DNA of 64,000 bases from CAMUQR01 sp963516005 (GTDB lineage Bacteria > Patescibacteriota > Saccharimonadia > Saccharimonadales > Saccharimonadaceae). The notes under the pieces are model-generated. The model saw only the letters and a list, made by a program, of their open reading frames with translations. It was not told the origin of the DNA and did not search any database. Made by a program: the position numbers and the translations under genes. Below, piece by piece: positions 36,011-44,025 of this stretch (the stretch's first letter is position 1; each line of letters begins with the position of its first letter). Location of the stretch: positions 185,600 through 249,599 of the forward strand of contig CAUPYP010000002.1 in assembly GCA_963516005.1 (NCBI GenBank), in the 5' to 3' direction.

Positions 36011-36042
36011 ATACCGAGTCGCTTGACGATTCGGTATTTTTA
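36011..36042 (+). terminator. sod terminator
   Basis: ATACCGAGTC (36011-36020) pairs with GATTCGGTAT (36028-36037) with one G-T pair; T-rich tract follows. Confidence 0.8.
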
Positions 36043-36059
36043 ATTATTTTTTTAAAAAG

Positions 36060-36087
36060 AAAAAATCCTGAGCGATAAAACTCAGGA
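36060..36087 (-). terminator. tRNA-Asp terminator
   Basis: On the minus strand TCCTGAG and CTCAGGA form a 7-bp stem with an 8-nt loop, followed by a T-rich tract. Confidence 0.75.
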
Positions 36088-36095
36088 GCTTTTCT

Positions 36096-36173
36096 TGGCG
36101 GGTCCGACCGGATTCGAACCGGCGATCTCCTCCGTGACAGGGAGGCGTGATAGGCCAACTTCACTACGAACCC
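36096..36173 (-). tRNA. tRNA-Asp (anticodon GTC)
   Basis: 78 nt on the minus strand: acceptor GGGTTCG/CGGACCC, anticodon arm CCTCC-CTGTCAC-GGAGG, T arm GCCGG-TTCGAAT-CCGGT, discriminator G and encoded CCA. A promoter TTGCTT, 17 bp, TAAAAT (-10 at 36193-36188) lies upstream on this strand. Confidence 0.95.
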
Positions 36174-36221
36174 ATAAGCTGTAGTTTATTTTAACAAAAA
36201 ACTTCTAATAAAGCAATAACT

Positions 36222-36250
36222 TTGCTAAAAATCACAAAATCGTGTAAGAT
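36222..36250 (+). promoter_or_regulatory. tRNA-Thr promoter
   Basis: TTGCTA (36222-36227), 17-bp spacer, TAAGAT (36245-36250). It overlaps the divergent tRNA-Asp promoter region. Confidence 0.6.
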
Positions 36251-36263
36251 AAGATAGGAATAT

Positions 36264-36339
36264 GCCGTTGTAGCTCAGTTGGCAGAGCGACGCATTCGTA
36301 ACGCGTAGGTCGCCGGTTCAATCCCGGCCAACGGCTCCA
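36264..36339 (+). tRNA. tRNA-Thr (anticodon CGT)
   Basis: 76 nt: acceptor GCCGTTG/CAACGGC, anticodon loop TTCGTAA, T arm GCCGG-TTCAATC-CCGGC, encoded CCA. The discriminator base is U, which matches the A in the variable T-box position of the thrS leader at 39138. The anticodon stem has an A-C mismatch at its base near the loop. A coding ATG follows only 9 nt after the CCA. Confidence 0.94.
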
Positions 36340-36348
36340 AGAAATTAT

Positions 36349-36735
36349 ATGACGAACAAAGCCCCAACCAAAACCTCAAAAGTATTTTTTAACACCGCTC
36401 GCCAAGATAAAAAAATCTTGGTTTTGTTGATGATGTTACTTTTTTCGAGCGTGTGGATGATTTTTGATGTTTTGATTAACACGCGTGCTAGTCAAGTGCA
36501 GACTTGGTATCGATTCGTGGCTTACGGGGTTGAGAACTATAGTCGAACGATTTGGACTTATTCTTACTCCTGGGCGCTTTTAGCAATTGTTATTGCTTGT
36601 TTGCATATTGCGCTATCGGCCAAATTAATTAAATCTAATTATCGCGAGGTGGCAGCATTAGTCTTAGGCTTGGGCGTGATTTTGATTATTATTGCCAATG
36701 TCAGTTTTAACTTAATTCTGGGCTTGCCAAGGTAA
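36349..36735 (+). CDS. Small three-span membrane protein
   Basis: The 128-residue product has membrane helices at about 23-42, 74-92 and 100-122. No known motif. There is no ribosome site and the ATG is 9 nt from the 3' end of tRNA-Thr, so cleavage at the tRNA end would create an almost leaderless mRNA. The next gene, a membrane glycosyltransferase, starts 3 nt after its stop, so the two are co-transcribed and may work together. Confidence 0.75.
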   Translation: MTNKAPTKTSKVFFNTARQDKKILVLLMMLLFSSVWMIFDVLINTRASQVQTWYRFVAYGVENYSRTIWTYSYSWALLAIVIACLHIALSAKLIKSNYREVAALVLGLGVILIIIANVSFNLILGLPR

Positions 36736-36738
36736 ATA

Positions 36739-38445
36739 ATGACAAGAAGGCAAGCTAGTGGCGCGCGACATTCATTGAAGCAAGATACTAATCAGAAAGT
36801 GACTTTTGCTAAATCAGCATCAGCGCCATTTGTCACTAATTCCGATATAGAAATTCCTATCGGTAAACGAACACCGTTTTATCGATTTTTTGAGATCATT
36901 ACGCCAGTTTTGACTTTTTCGGTGATTATCTTGGCGATAGTATTATCCTGGATCAATGCTTTTTGGGGTGCGGTTTATATTTTAGTATGGGTGATTTTAT
37001 TCTTCGTTAAGGGTCTTGGTGTGCTTTATAGTATGGTACTGGGTCGTAATAATTTTTATAAATCGATCACTATTGACTGGCACCGACGCTTGCTAGATTT
37101 GCAAGAGGGCAAGGTCTCGCATCATGATAAAACTGAATTTTTGTATGAGAAACACCAGCGTTGTGTAGCTCTTTATACTGATCAAAAACGGATTGAGATG
37201 CCAATCGAGAAAGTATATCATTTGGTGATTATGGCGGCTTATAATGAATCATTTGAGGTGATTGATGCGACCATGAAATCGTTAGTTGATACTACTTATA
37301 ATAAAGATCGGATGATTATTTGTTTGGCGTATGAACAACGTGGTGGTGAAGATATTGCGAAGACTGCGCGATTGCTTCAGGATAAATATCAAGACAATTT
37401 TGCTGATTTTGTGACGGTCGAACATCCTGATGGCTTACCTAACGAAGTAATCGGCAAGGGTGGGAATATTACTTACGCTGGTAAATATATGAGTCAATAT
37501 CTGAAAAAACATGGAATTGACTCGCGTTTTGTGATTGTGACGACGCTTGACTCGGATAATAAACCTCATCCGATGTATTTTGATTATGTGACTTACGAAT
37601 ATGTAATCTATAAAGATCGCAAGCAATTATCGTTTCAGCCAGTTTCGTTATTCTTGAACAATATTTGGGATGCGCCAGCGCCAGCTCGAGTTATTGCAAC
37701 CGGTAACTCATTTTGGAACTTGATCTGTTCGGTGCGACCGTATGCCTTGCGCAATTTTGCCTCACATTCTCAGCCGATGGATGCGCTAGAAGATATGAAC
37801 TTTTGGAGTGTGCGGACAATTGTGGAAGACGGTCATCAGTACTGGCGCAGTTATTTTCATTTTAACGGCCACTATGCAGTGGTGCCGATTTATTTGCCGA
37901 TTTACCAAGACGCCGTCATGTCAGAAACTTACCGTAAAACTCTCAAGGCGCAGTTTATGCAGTTGCGACGCTGGGCTTATGGAGTGTCGGATGTACCGTA
38001 TGTGGCGCTCAATCTTGCGAAGCGCCATACTGATAATATGTTTAAAGGTGTCGTGAAATTACTTATGCTGATGGAGTCAGTCGTTAGTCTTGGCACTTCT
38101 TCAATTATTATTGCTTTTGGTGGTTGGTTGCCATTGTTATTTAATCGAGCAGCTCATCATAGTATTGAGGCGCATCAATTGCCGATTACGATTAGTTTTA
38201 TTCAAAAAATTGCCATGGTTGGAATTATTGCGATGGTGGCTTTTTCGATTATTATGCTTCCGCCAAAACCGAAACGTTACAAAAAAACACGCTATTTGAT
38301 GATGGTGTTGCAATGGGCATTGATTCCAATTACCTCAATTTTGTATAGTTCGCTGTCATCGCTGTATTCGCAGTTTCGCTTGATGACTGGTCGCTATCTT
38401 GATAAATTTGATGTGACGGAAAAAACTTTAGTTAAAGATAAATAA
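36739..38445 (+). CDS. Membrane glycosyltransferase, GT2 family
   Basis: A 568-residue processive-type GT2 enzyme: two membrane helices at about 50-95, a cytoplasmic catalytic domain with VIMAAYNES (about 165), the Asp motif TTLDSDNKPHP (about 270), MDALEDMNFW (about 350), and QLRRWAYG (QxxRW, about 415), then three or more C-terminal helices. This order is that of cellulose/hyaluronan synthase-like enzymes, which polymerise and export a sugar polymer. The substrate is unknown. It follows a small membrane protein by 3 nt. Confidence 0.88.
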   Translation: MTRRQASGARHSLKQDTNQKVTFAKSASAPFVTNSDIEIPIGKRTPFYRFFEIITPVLTFSVIILAIVLSWINAFWGAVYILVWVILFFVKGLGVLYSMVLGRNNFYKSITIDWHRRLLDLQEGKVSHHDKTEFLYEKHQRCVALYTDQKRIEMPIEKVYHLVIMAAYNESFEVIDATMKSLVDTTYNKDRMIICLAYEQRGGEDIAKTARLLQDKYQDNFADFVTVEHPDGLPNEVIGKGGNITYAGKYMSQYLKKHGIDSRFVIVTTLDSDNKPHPMYFDYVTYEYVIYKDRKQLSFQPVSLFLNNIWDAPAPARVIATGNSFWNLICSVRPYALRNFASHSQPMDALEDMNFWSVRTIVEDGHQYWRSYFHFNGHYAVVPIYLPIYQDAVMSETYRKTLKAQFMQLRRWAYGVSDVPYVALNLAKRHTDNMFKGVVKLLMLMESVVSLGTSSIIIAFGGWLPLLFNRAAHHSIEAHQLPITISFIQKIAMVGIIAMVAFSIIMLPPKPKRYKKTRYLMMVLQWALIPITSILYSSLSSLYSQFRLMTGRYLDKFDVTEKTLVKDK

Positions 38446-38472
38446 TTGAGTTTTTGGTTATTTTTTTGTGAT

Positions 38473-38502
38473 CCTCGCTTGAGATTGTTGGGTGAGGTTT
38501 TT
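38473..38502 (+). terminator. Glycosyltransferase terminator
   Basis: CCTCGC (38473-38478) pairs with GTGAGG (38492-38497), then TTTTT. Confidence 0.65.
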
Positions 38503-38806
38503 AAGTCTTAATGTATAGCTGATTGTTAATTGGAATGCTAATAGCGTCTTATGTTTGTCACAAGTGCGGTAAGAAAATATGATGCTATATGCGGATATTT
38601 GTGAGGCGACAAGAGCTAATGATATGTTCAGAGATGATGTACTAAAAAACATGGCAAGATGCTTTTTATTTAAATAATAATATTTTGTTTTGTCAACCGA
38701 ACAAAGACATTGCCTGATTTGAGCAATATCTCATAACTGATATATTTAGCATTAAAACATAACAATTAAGCACGTGGAAAACTTTTGGATAATTGTGGGA
38801 AAACTA
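38503..38806. other. AT-rich intergenic stretch without an evident gene
   Basis: About 300 bp between the glycosyltransferase terminator and the tRNA-Val unit. A 64-codon minus-strand frame (38458-38652) lacks a ribosome site, promoter and recognisable content. I see no structured RNA, repeat or promoter worth naming. Confidence 0.5.
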
Positions 38807-38836
38807 AAAAGACATCCGATAATTTGATGTCTTTTT
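38807..38836. terminator. tRNA-Val terminator (bidirectional)
   Basis: AAAAGACATC (38807-38816) and GATGTCTTTT (38826-38835) form a 10-bp stem; T-rich on both strands. On the minus strand it follows tRNA-Val. Confidence 0.75.
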
Positions 38837-38851
38837 TAAACAATAATTACT

Positions 38852-38928
38852 TGGTGGGCGATATAGGACTCGAACCTATGACCTCATCCACGTCAAGGAT
38901 GCGCTCTAGCCAACTGAGCTAACCGCCC
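38852..38928 (-). tRNA. tRNA-Val (anticodon GAC)
   Basis: 77 nt on the minus strand: acceptor GGGCGGT/ATCGCCC (one mismatch at the inner end), D arm, anticodon arm CATCC-TTGACGT-GGATG, T arm ATAGG-TTCGAGT-CCTAT, discriminator A, encoded CCA. A TATAAT (38945-38940) lies upstream, divergent from the thrS promoter. Confidence 0.93.
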
Positions 38929-38975
38929 AAGTTGCGACTATTATAACACAACTGAAACTAGAAATAAACTAAAAC

Positions 38976-39004
38976 TTGCTATTTCAATGCAAAAATCATA
39001 TAAT
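38976..39004 (+). promoter_or_regulatory. thrS promoter
   Basis: TTGCTA (38976-38981), 17-bp spacer, TATAAT (38999-39004). Transcription would begin near 39011, at the start of the T-box-like leader. Confidence 0.75.
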
Positions 39005-39010
39005 AAGTAA

Positions 39011-39196
39011 TTGATACACGGTGAGTGCGGCCTAACCAACCGCAGGAGTTGTCCTTTTGGCGGAGGAAAAGTAAAAACCTCCCAATAAAGAGCGCCTAAG
39101 GAATAAGTTCAAAACTTCAACTTAGGAAGTCCGGTGGAACCGCCCGTTTTCTTGGGTCCGAGACGATAATAACATTTAATAATGTAAGGAGTTATT
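39011..39196 (+). promoter_or_regulatory. T-box riboswitch controlling thrS, short stem I
   Basis: The leader contains the T-box core GGTGGAACCGCC (39133-39144), whose variable base (A39138) would pair with discriminator U. A hairpin TGCGG/CCGCA (39026-39044) has the Thr codon ACC (39035-39037) followed by A in its terminal loop, as in ultrashort stem I T-boxes of actinobacterial ileS. Further helices are GGAGG/CCTCC (39062-39082) and CCTAAG/CTTAGG (39095-39126). No intrinsic terminator is present. AATAAC (39168-39173) can pair with GTTATT (39191-39196), hiding the AAGGAG ribosome site, while ACATT/AATGT (39172-39185) is an exclusive alternative. Control is thus probably of translation. Confidence 0.8.
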
Positions 39197-41038
39197 ATGT
39201 CATCAGACGAACATCTTGAACTAATTCGGCACAGCCTAGCGCATATTATGGCGGCAGCCGTGCAAAAATTATGGCCAGAGGCACAATTTGGCGTCGGCCC
39301 AACTGTTGATAATGGTTTTTATTATGATATTTATCTCGATAATTATGCCTTTTCTGATAAAGACCTGAAAAAAATTGAAAAAAACATGCGTAATTTAATC
39401 AATCGTAAGCAGGATTTTGTGAAAAGTGAAATGTCGATTGATCAAGCTATTGACTGGGCGAAGCAATCCGGCCAATCATTTAAAGTAGAATTATTAACTG
39501 ACTTAAAAAAATACGGCACAACAGTTGCAAAAGAAATCGCTAACGAGATTGAAATTAGTGATAAAAATGATACCGTGACATTTTATCAAGTGGGGGATTT
39601 TGTCGATTTATGTCGCGGTCCGCATATCGCCAATACTAGTGAAGTCGGTGCTTTTAAACTTATGCGTGTTTCGGGTGCTTATTGGCGTGGTGATGAAACT
39701 AAGGCGCAGATGCAACGGATTTATGGTGTAGCATTTGCAACGCAGGCGGAGCTTGATGAATATCTGGAACGCTTGGAGCAGGCAAAACTTCGAGATCATC
39801 GCAAGCTTGGTAAGGAATTGGATTTATTTACAGTGTCGCCACTGGTAGGGGCAGGGTTGCCGATGTTTACACCTCGTGGTACGGTTTTACGTGAGCTATT
39901 GTCGGGTTTTACTAACCAAGCACGCCAAGATGTTGGTTTTACTAAAGTCTGGACTCCAAACATGACCAAACACGAACTCTATGAAAAATCAGGTCACTGG
40001 GCAAAATTTGGTGCAGAATTATTCTTAGTCAAGTCACAAGAAACCTCAGACCAATTTGTGATGAAACCAATGAACTGTCCACATCACGCTCAGATTTATG
40101 CCTCAAAAGCGCGTAGTTATAAAGACATGCCTCTGCGCTATTTGGAAACTACTACAGTGTATCGTGATGAAAAAAGCGGTGAGTTGGGTGGTTTGAGTCG
40201 AGTGCGTGCTATTACGCAGGATGACTCACATGTCTTCTGCCGTCCTGATCAGATTGGTCAGGAAATTCATAACTTGATGAGTGTGGCTGATCAAGTGTAT
40301 TCGACTTTGGGTATGAAATTACGTGTTCGCTTGAGTTATCGAGATGATAGCGACGCTTATTTAGGCGATCCACAATTGTGGCAACAGAGTCAACAGCACC
40401 TGAAAGAGGCCGTGATTGCTAACGGTTTAGACTATTTCGAGCAGGAAGGCGAGGCAGCGTTTTATGGTCCAAAGATTGACTTTATGGCGTCAGACGCAAT
40501 TGGTCGTGAGCATCAGGTGGCAACTGTTCAGCTTGACTTTGTGCAACCAGAGCGTTTCGAACTGACTTATGTTGATAGCGATGGTAATCATCAACGACCG
40601 GTGATGATTCACTGTGCAGTGCTTGGTTCAATCGAGCGTTTCTTGAGCGTGTTCATTGAACATACTGGTGGTTGGTTCCCATTTTGGGTGGCGCCAGAAC
40701 AGGTGCGGATTCTCACGATTAATGATGATATCTTGCCTTACGCAACACAAGTGCGCAATGTTTTAAGTCAAGAAGTTACGCTCGATGTGCCAGTGCGCTT
40801 TAATCCATTACGGGTAACAATTGACGAGCGTAAAGAATCGCTTGGTAAAAAAATTCGTGAAGCAACTAGTTTTAAAATTCCGATGCAGATTATCGTTGGC
40901 CAAAAAGATCAAGATGCTCAAGAGGTTAGTGTACGCACTCGTGACCAAGAAACGAAAGTTAAGCTGGATCAATTGGTGGAGTTTATCAAGCAATACAATT
41001 TGGATGAAATCGCCAAAAATAAAGCTAGCTTGAAATAA
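39197..41038 (+). CDS. thrS: Threonyl-tRNA synthetase lacking the TGS domain
   Basis: The 613-residue class II synthetase begins directly with the editing-domain motif IRHSLAHIMAAAVQ, so the N-terminal TGS domain of E. coli ThrRS is absent. The SAD editing domain runs to about 200, the catalytic domain includes MNCPHHAQIY and TQDDSHVFC, and the C-terminal anticodon-binding domain includes the KIREATSFKIP segment. It charges tRNA-Thr. AAGGAG precedes the ATG and lies in the T-box leader switch. Its stop codon overlaps the miaA ATG by one base. Confidence 0.96.
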   Translation: MSSDEHLELIRHSLAHIMAAAVQKLWPEAQFGVGPTVDNGFYYDIYLDNYAFSDKDLKKIEKNMRNLINRKQDFVKSEMSIDQAIDWAKQSGQSFKVELLTDLKKYGTTVAKEIANEIEISDKNDTVTFYQVGDFVDLCRGPHIANTSEVGAFKLMRVSGAYWRGDETKAQMQRIYGVAFATQAELDEYLERLEQAKLRDHRKLGKELDLFTVSPLVGAGLPMFTPRGTVLRELLSGFTNQARQDVGFTKVWTPNMTKHELYEKSGHWAKFGAELFLVKSQETSDQFVMKPMNCPHHAQIYASKARSYKDMPLRYLETTTVYRDEKSGELGGLSRVRAITQDDSHVFCRPDQIGQEIHNLMSVADQVYSTLGMKLRVRLSYRDDSDAYLGDPQLWQQSQQHLKEAVIANGLDYFEQEGEAAFYGPKIDFMASDAIGREHQVATVQLDFVQPERFELTYVDSDGNHQRPVMIHCAVLGSIERFLSVFIEHTGGWFPFWVAPEQVRILTINDDILPYATQVRNVLSQEVTLDVPVRFNPLRVTIDERKESLGKKIREATSFKIPMQIIVGQKDQDAQEVSVRTRDQETKVKLDQLVEFIKQYNLDEIAKNKASLK

Positions 41039-41904
41039 TGTCATCAACTCCGTTCAAACCATTAATTGTGATTCTGGGACCAACCGCCAGTGGAAAATCG
41101 GCGGTTGGTTTGGAATTAGCGCGTCAAATCGGAGGTGAGATTATTTGTGCGGACTCTCGCACAGTGTACCGCCATATGAATATCGGTACGGCCAAACCGT
41201 CGACTGAGGAGCAAGCAGAAATTCGACATTGGTGTCTTGATTTGATCAATCCAGATCAAGCTTTCTCGGTGGCAGATTTTCAGGCTGAAGCAAAAAAAGC
41301 GATTGCCGATATCCGATCGCGTGATAAATATCCAATCATGGTTGGGGGCAGTGGGTTATATATTGACAGTGTGATTTTTGATTTTCAATTACAGTCAAAA
41401 GCTGACCCTCAGCTTCGTCAGACATTGGAGCAACTCACAACTGAGCAGTTACAAGAATATTGTAAAAAACACAACTATGGCTTACCAGAGAATAAATATA
41501 ATCGACGACACTTAATCCGCCGAATTGAAACCAAAGGTGCTGATGTAAAAAATACACAAGTAATCGATAATCTTATGCTTATCGGTATTGATGTTGAAAA
41601 AACAACACTACACAATAGGATTGCAAAGCGTATTGAACAGATGCTAGAGCAGGGGTTAATTGAAGAAACTCGCTATCTATATAAAAATTACAACAGTAGT
41701 TTTGAAGCGATGACTGCGAATATCTATCAGCTAGTGATGGATTATCTTGACGGCACAATTAGTTATGCACAGTTACTGGAGCTGGCGACGATTCGCGATG
41801 CTCAACTAGCAAAAAAACAGCGTACTTGGTTTCGACGCAATCCACATATCCAGTGGCTGGACCGGCAACAAGTTATGCCGTATATCTTATCAAAACTTGA
41901 CTAA
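41038..41904 (+). CDS. miaA: tRNA dimethylallyltransferase
   Basis: The 288-residue enzyme has the P-loop GPTASGKSAVGLELA, DSRTVYRHMNIGTAKP, and WCLDLINPDQAFSVADF, all typical of MiaA. It adds a dimethylallyl group to A37 of tRNAs that read UNN codons. The protein is slightly shorter than E. coli MiaA (316). TAATG overlap with thrS indicates translational coupling. Confidence 0.95.
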   Translation: MSSTPFKPLIVILGPTASGKSAVGLELARQIGGEIICADSRTVYRHMNIGTAKPSTEEQAEIRHWCLDLINPDQAFSVADFQAEAKKAIADIRSRDKYPIMVGGSGLYIDSVIFDFQLQSKADPQLRQTLEQLTTEQLQEYCKKHNYGLPENKYNRRHLIRRIETKGADVKNTQVIDNLMLIGIDVEKTTLHNRIAKRIEQMLEQGLIEETRYLYKNYNSSFEAMTANIYQLVMDYLDGTISYAQLLELATIRDAQLAKKQRTWFRRNPHIQWLDRQQVMPYILSKLD

Positions 41905-41934
41905 AAAACTTGTCTTGTGTGATACAATATAACT

Positions 41935-42555
41935 ATGGATAAGGTGGATAATATTAAAAAATTATTCGGATCAAACACGCGCACCAAGCTGTTAGGTCTG
42001 TTTTTGAATAATCCATCAGAACCTTACTATGTCCGCGAAATTACTCGTTTAATTGATGAACAAATTAATTCTGTAAGGCGGGAACTAACTAATCTGGAAG
42101 AGATCGGTCTGGTACAAAAGTTTGAGCGCGATCGCAAAGTTTATTACCAGTTAGGCGAAACATCAGACTTATTGAAACCATTACGCATGATTTTTTGCCC
42201 GATTGATGACTCGGAAGGAGTGAGCTATCCTGGCGTGGTCGGATCAGTGGACTGGCTGGAAGAAATTGCTGGCATTAAAACTAGTCTCAAAACTTTAATC
42301 CTAGCTGGCTCATTCTTGGATGATGATCAGTCTGAGTTTGACATGATTTTGATTGGTAATAATAATCGCAATAAATTATCGCGATGGGCGCAGAATTTAG
42401 AAACTCGTTTGGGACGTGAATTGCACTATGTTATTTTTGATCAAAAAGATTTTGAGTATCGGTTGTCAGCTAAGGATAAGTTCGTGACGAACCTATTTAA
42501 ATCGAAATATGAAGTAATTTTTGATGAATCAGGCAAACTACTGAAAGGAGAATAG
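41935..42555 (+). CDS. Winged-helix protein with nucleotidyltransferase-like domain
   Basis: The 206-residue product has an N-terminal winged helix (about 1-80; SEPYYVREITRLIDEQINSV, VYYQLGE wing) and a C-terminal domain with AGSF and EFDMILIG, reminiscent of the GS...D core of minimal nucleotidyltransferases, though the second Asp is not in the normal DxD form. The combination suggests a DNA-binding regulator of the kind common in CPR genomes. TACAAT (41923-41928) ends 6 nt before the ATG, so it is probably leaderless. It is followed by the MBL-fold gene after 2 nt. Confidence 0.7.
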   Translation: MDKVDNIKKLFGSNTRTKLLGLFLNNPSEPYYVREITRLIDEQINSVRRELTNLEEIGLVQKFERDRKVYYQLGETSDLLKPLRMIFCPIDDSEGVSYPGVVGSVDWLEEIAGIKTSLKTLILAGSFLDDDQSEFDMILIGNNNRNKLSRWAQNLETRLGRELHYVIFDQKDFEYRLSAKDKFVTNLFKSKYEVIFDESGKLLKGE

Positions 42556-42557
42556 AG

Positions 42558-43193
42558 ATGGTAGAAATTGAATATTTTGGCGGTAATGCTGTAAAAATTA
42601 CAAGCAATAAACAAGTAGCGGTGGTTGATCCAAAGCGCTCTCATTTTGGACTTAAAGATTTAGATGCTAAGCAAGCTATTGAAATGGTCACTGCTAATGA
42701 TTTAGCGGTAAATGATAGTGACGCAATTTTGTTAGTGGATGGTCCTGGTGAATATGAGGTTCACGGCTATTCTATCAAGGGTATTGCAGCGAATGCTTAC
42801 CAGGATATGGATAAGAATTGTAAAAATAACAACATTTACTCGATTGAAGTAGATGATGTAAAAATTGCAATACTGGGTAACATTGAGGCAAAATTATCCG
42901 AAGCACAGTTGGAAGAGATCGGCGTAGTTGATATTTTAATTTTGCCAGTCGGGGGTGGTGGTTTTACTCTCTATGGTAAGGAAGCCGCAAAAATCGTTAA
43001 ACAAATTGAACCAAAAATTGCCATACCAATTCATTTTGCAGGCGATGGTTTAAACTATGAAGTAGCGCAAGATACTGACGATGAATTCACTGGTGAGCTA
43101 GGTGTGACTGTTGAAAAAATGGATAAGTTGGTTATTAAAAAAATCACTGACTTACCAGAAAACTTGCAAGTGATAAAATTAACGCGACACTAG
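42558..43193 (+). CDS. Degenerate metallo-beta-lactamase-fold protein
   Basis: The 211-residue protein resembles UlaG/UPF0173 MBL-fold hydrolases: IEYFGGNAVKI at the start, DGPGEYEVHGYSIKGI in the middle and IPIHFAGDGLNY near residue 156. The HxHxDH metal motif is missing (TANDLAVND stands in that area), so it probably does not bind two metals in the normal way. GGAGAATAG precedes the ATG. It lies between the winged-helix gene and a site-2 protease and is presumably co-transcribed with the former. Confidence 0.75.
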   Translation: MVEIEYFGGNAVKITSNKQVAVVDPKRSHFGLKDLDAKQAIEMVTANDLAVNDSDAILLVDGPGEYEVHGYSIKGIAANAYQDMDKNCKNNNIYSIEVDDVKIAILGNIEAKLSEAQLEEIGVVDILILPVGGGGFTLYGKEAAKIVKQIEPKIAIPIHFAGDGLNYEVAQDTDDEFTGELGVTVEKMDKLVIKKITDLPENLQVIKLTRH

Positions 43194-43206
43194 GCTATAA
43201 TTATAA

Positions 43207-43839
43207 ATGTTTGATATTGGTCTAATTGCGATTTATCTTGTAGTGGTGCTGGTAGCGGTGTCGATTCATGAATCGGCACATGCCTTAATGAGTTATCTTT
43301 TGGGCGATGATACGGCTAAGCTTCAGAAGCGTATTAGTTTAAATCCGTTAAATCATATTGACCCGTTTATGTCGGTATTACTACCGGTGGTGTTGATGAT
43401 GATGAAGCTACCAGCTTTTGGTGGTGCTAAGCCAGTGGCAGTTAATTCTCGTAAAATTAAATATGGTGATTATGGCATGGCGCTAGTGGCGCTTACTGGT
43501 CCATTATCAAACTTCTTGCTGGCGTTTATCTGTTTTGGCGGTGTAGCGTTAGCAGTACGATTTGAAAATGTATTTTGGATGGAGTTGATGATGCTATCTG
43601 TGCGGGTTAATCTTGGTTTTATGTTATTTAATCTGTTGCCAATTCCGCCACTTGATGGTTCGCGCATCCTGTATGCTTTAGTGCCAGAGTCGGCACAAGA
43701 GGTAATGCGTAATTTTGAGCACTATGGTACAGTGGTGATTATGTGTGCGGTGATGTTGCTGAGTGAATTAGTTTTTGCTTATGTATCACAAACTGGTCAA
43801 TTGATTATAAACCTATTTCGTTTAATCTTCGGGCTGTAA
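43207..43839 (+). CDS. Site-2 protease family membrane protein (M50)
   Basis: The 210-residue membrane protein has the zinc motif HESAH (HExxH) in the first helix and NLLPIPPLDGSRIL with the third ligand Asp near residue 155. This is the short, core-only S2P type without a PDZ domain. Such proteases cut substrates within the membrane; the substrate is unknown. TATAAT (43196-43201) lies 5 nt before the ATG and no ribosome site is seen. Confidence 0.9.
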   Translation: MFDIGLIAIYLVVVLVAVSIHESAHALMSYLLGDDTAKLQKRISLNPLNHIDPFMSVLLPVVLMMMKLPAFGGAKPVAVNSRKIKYGDYGMALVALTGPLSNFLLAFICFGGVALAVRFENVFWMELMMLSVRVNLGFMLFNLLPIPPLDGSRILYALVPESAQEVMRNFEHYGTVVIMCAVMLLSELVFAYVSQTGQLIINLFRLIFGL

Positions 43840-43868
43840 GTCTTGACATGGTGTGCTATAATTAAGAT

Positions 43869-44010
43869 GGCCCTTAAGCAAAAGGCCGATATAATTTTCT
43901 CGAACAACATTTGAAAGGGAGCTTTAATGATTCAATTCCGTGGAATTGTTTTGCGAGCACCCACCTTGCCAATACAGGCTGGGAATCTTATACGGCTTAC
44001 TTGAGGGCTT
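43869..44010 (+). ncRNA. ssrS: 6S RNA candidate
   Basis: TATAAT (43857-43862) puts the 5' end at about 43869. GCCCTTAAG (43870-43878) pairs with CTTGAGGGC (44000-44008), enclosing the whole RNA, and CTCG-AACAA (43899-43907) pairs with TTGTT-x3-CGAG (43946-43957) as an inner arm. GGCCGATAT on the 5' side matches the GCCGATAT segment of E. coli 6S RNA, and CACCCACCTTGCC...GGCTGGG...ACGGC on the 3' side is the small hairpin and ACGGC element typical of 6S RNAs. 6S mimics an open promoter and binds RNA polymerase. At about 140 nt it is shorter than usual. Confidence 0.68.
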
Positions 44011-44025
44011 TTATGCGACATTAAT

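Noticed and set aside
38458..38652. 64-codon minus-strand frame after the glycosyltransferase
   Set aside because: It overlaps the terminator and has no ribosome site or recognisable domain.
43927..44004. 25-codon frame with GAAAGGGAG upstream, possible small peptide
   Set aside because: It lies inside the 6S RNA candidate, across paired regions, and the peptide shows no recognisable pattern.
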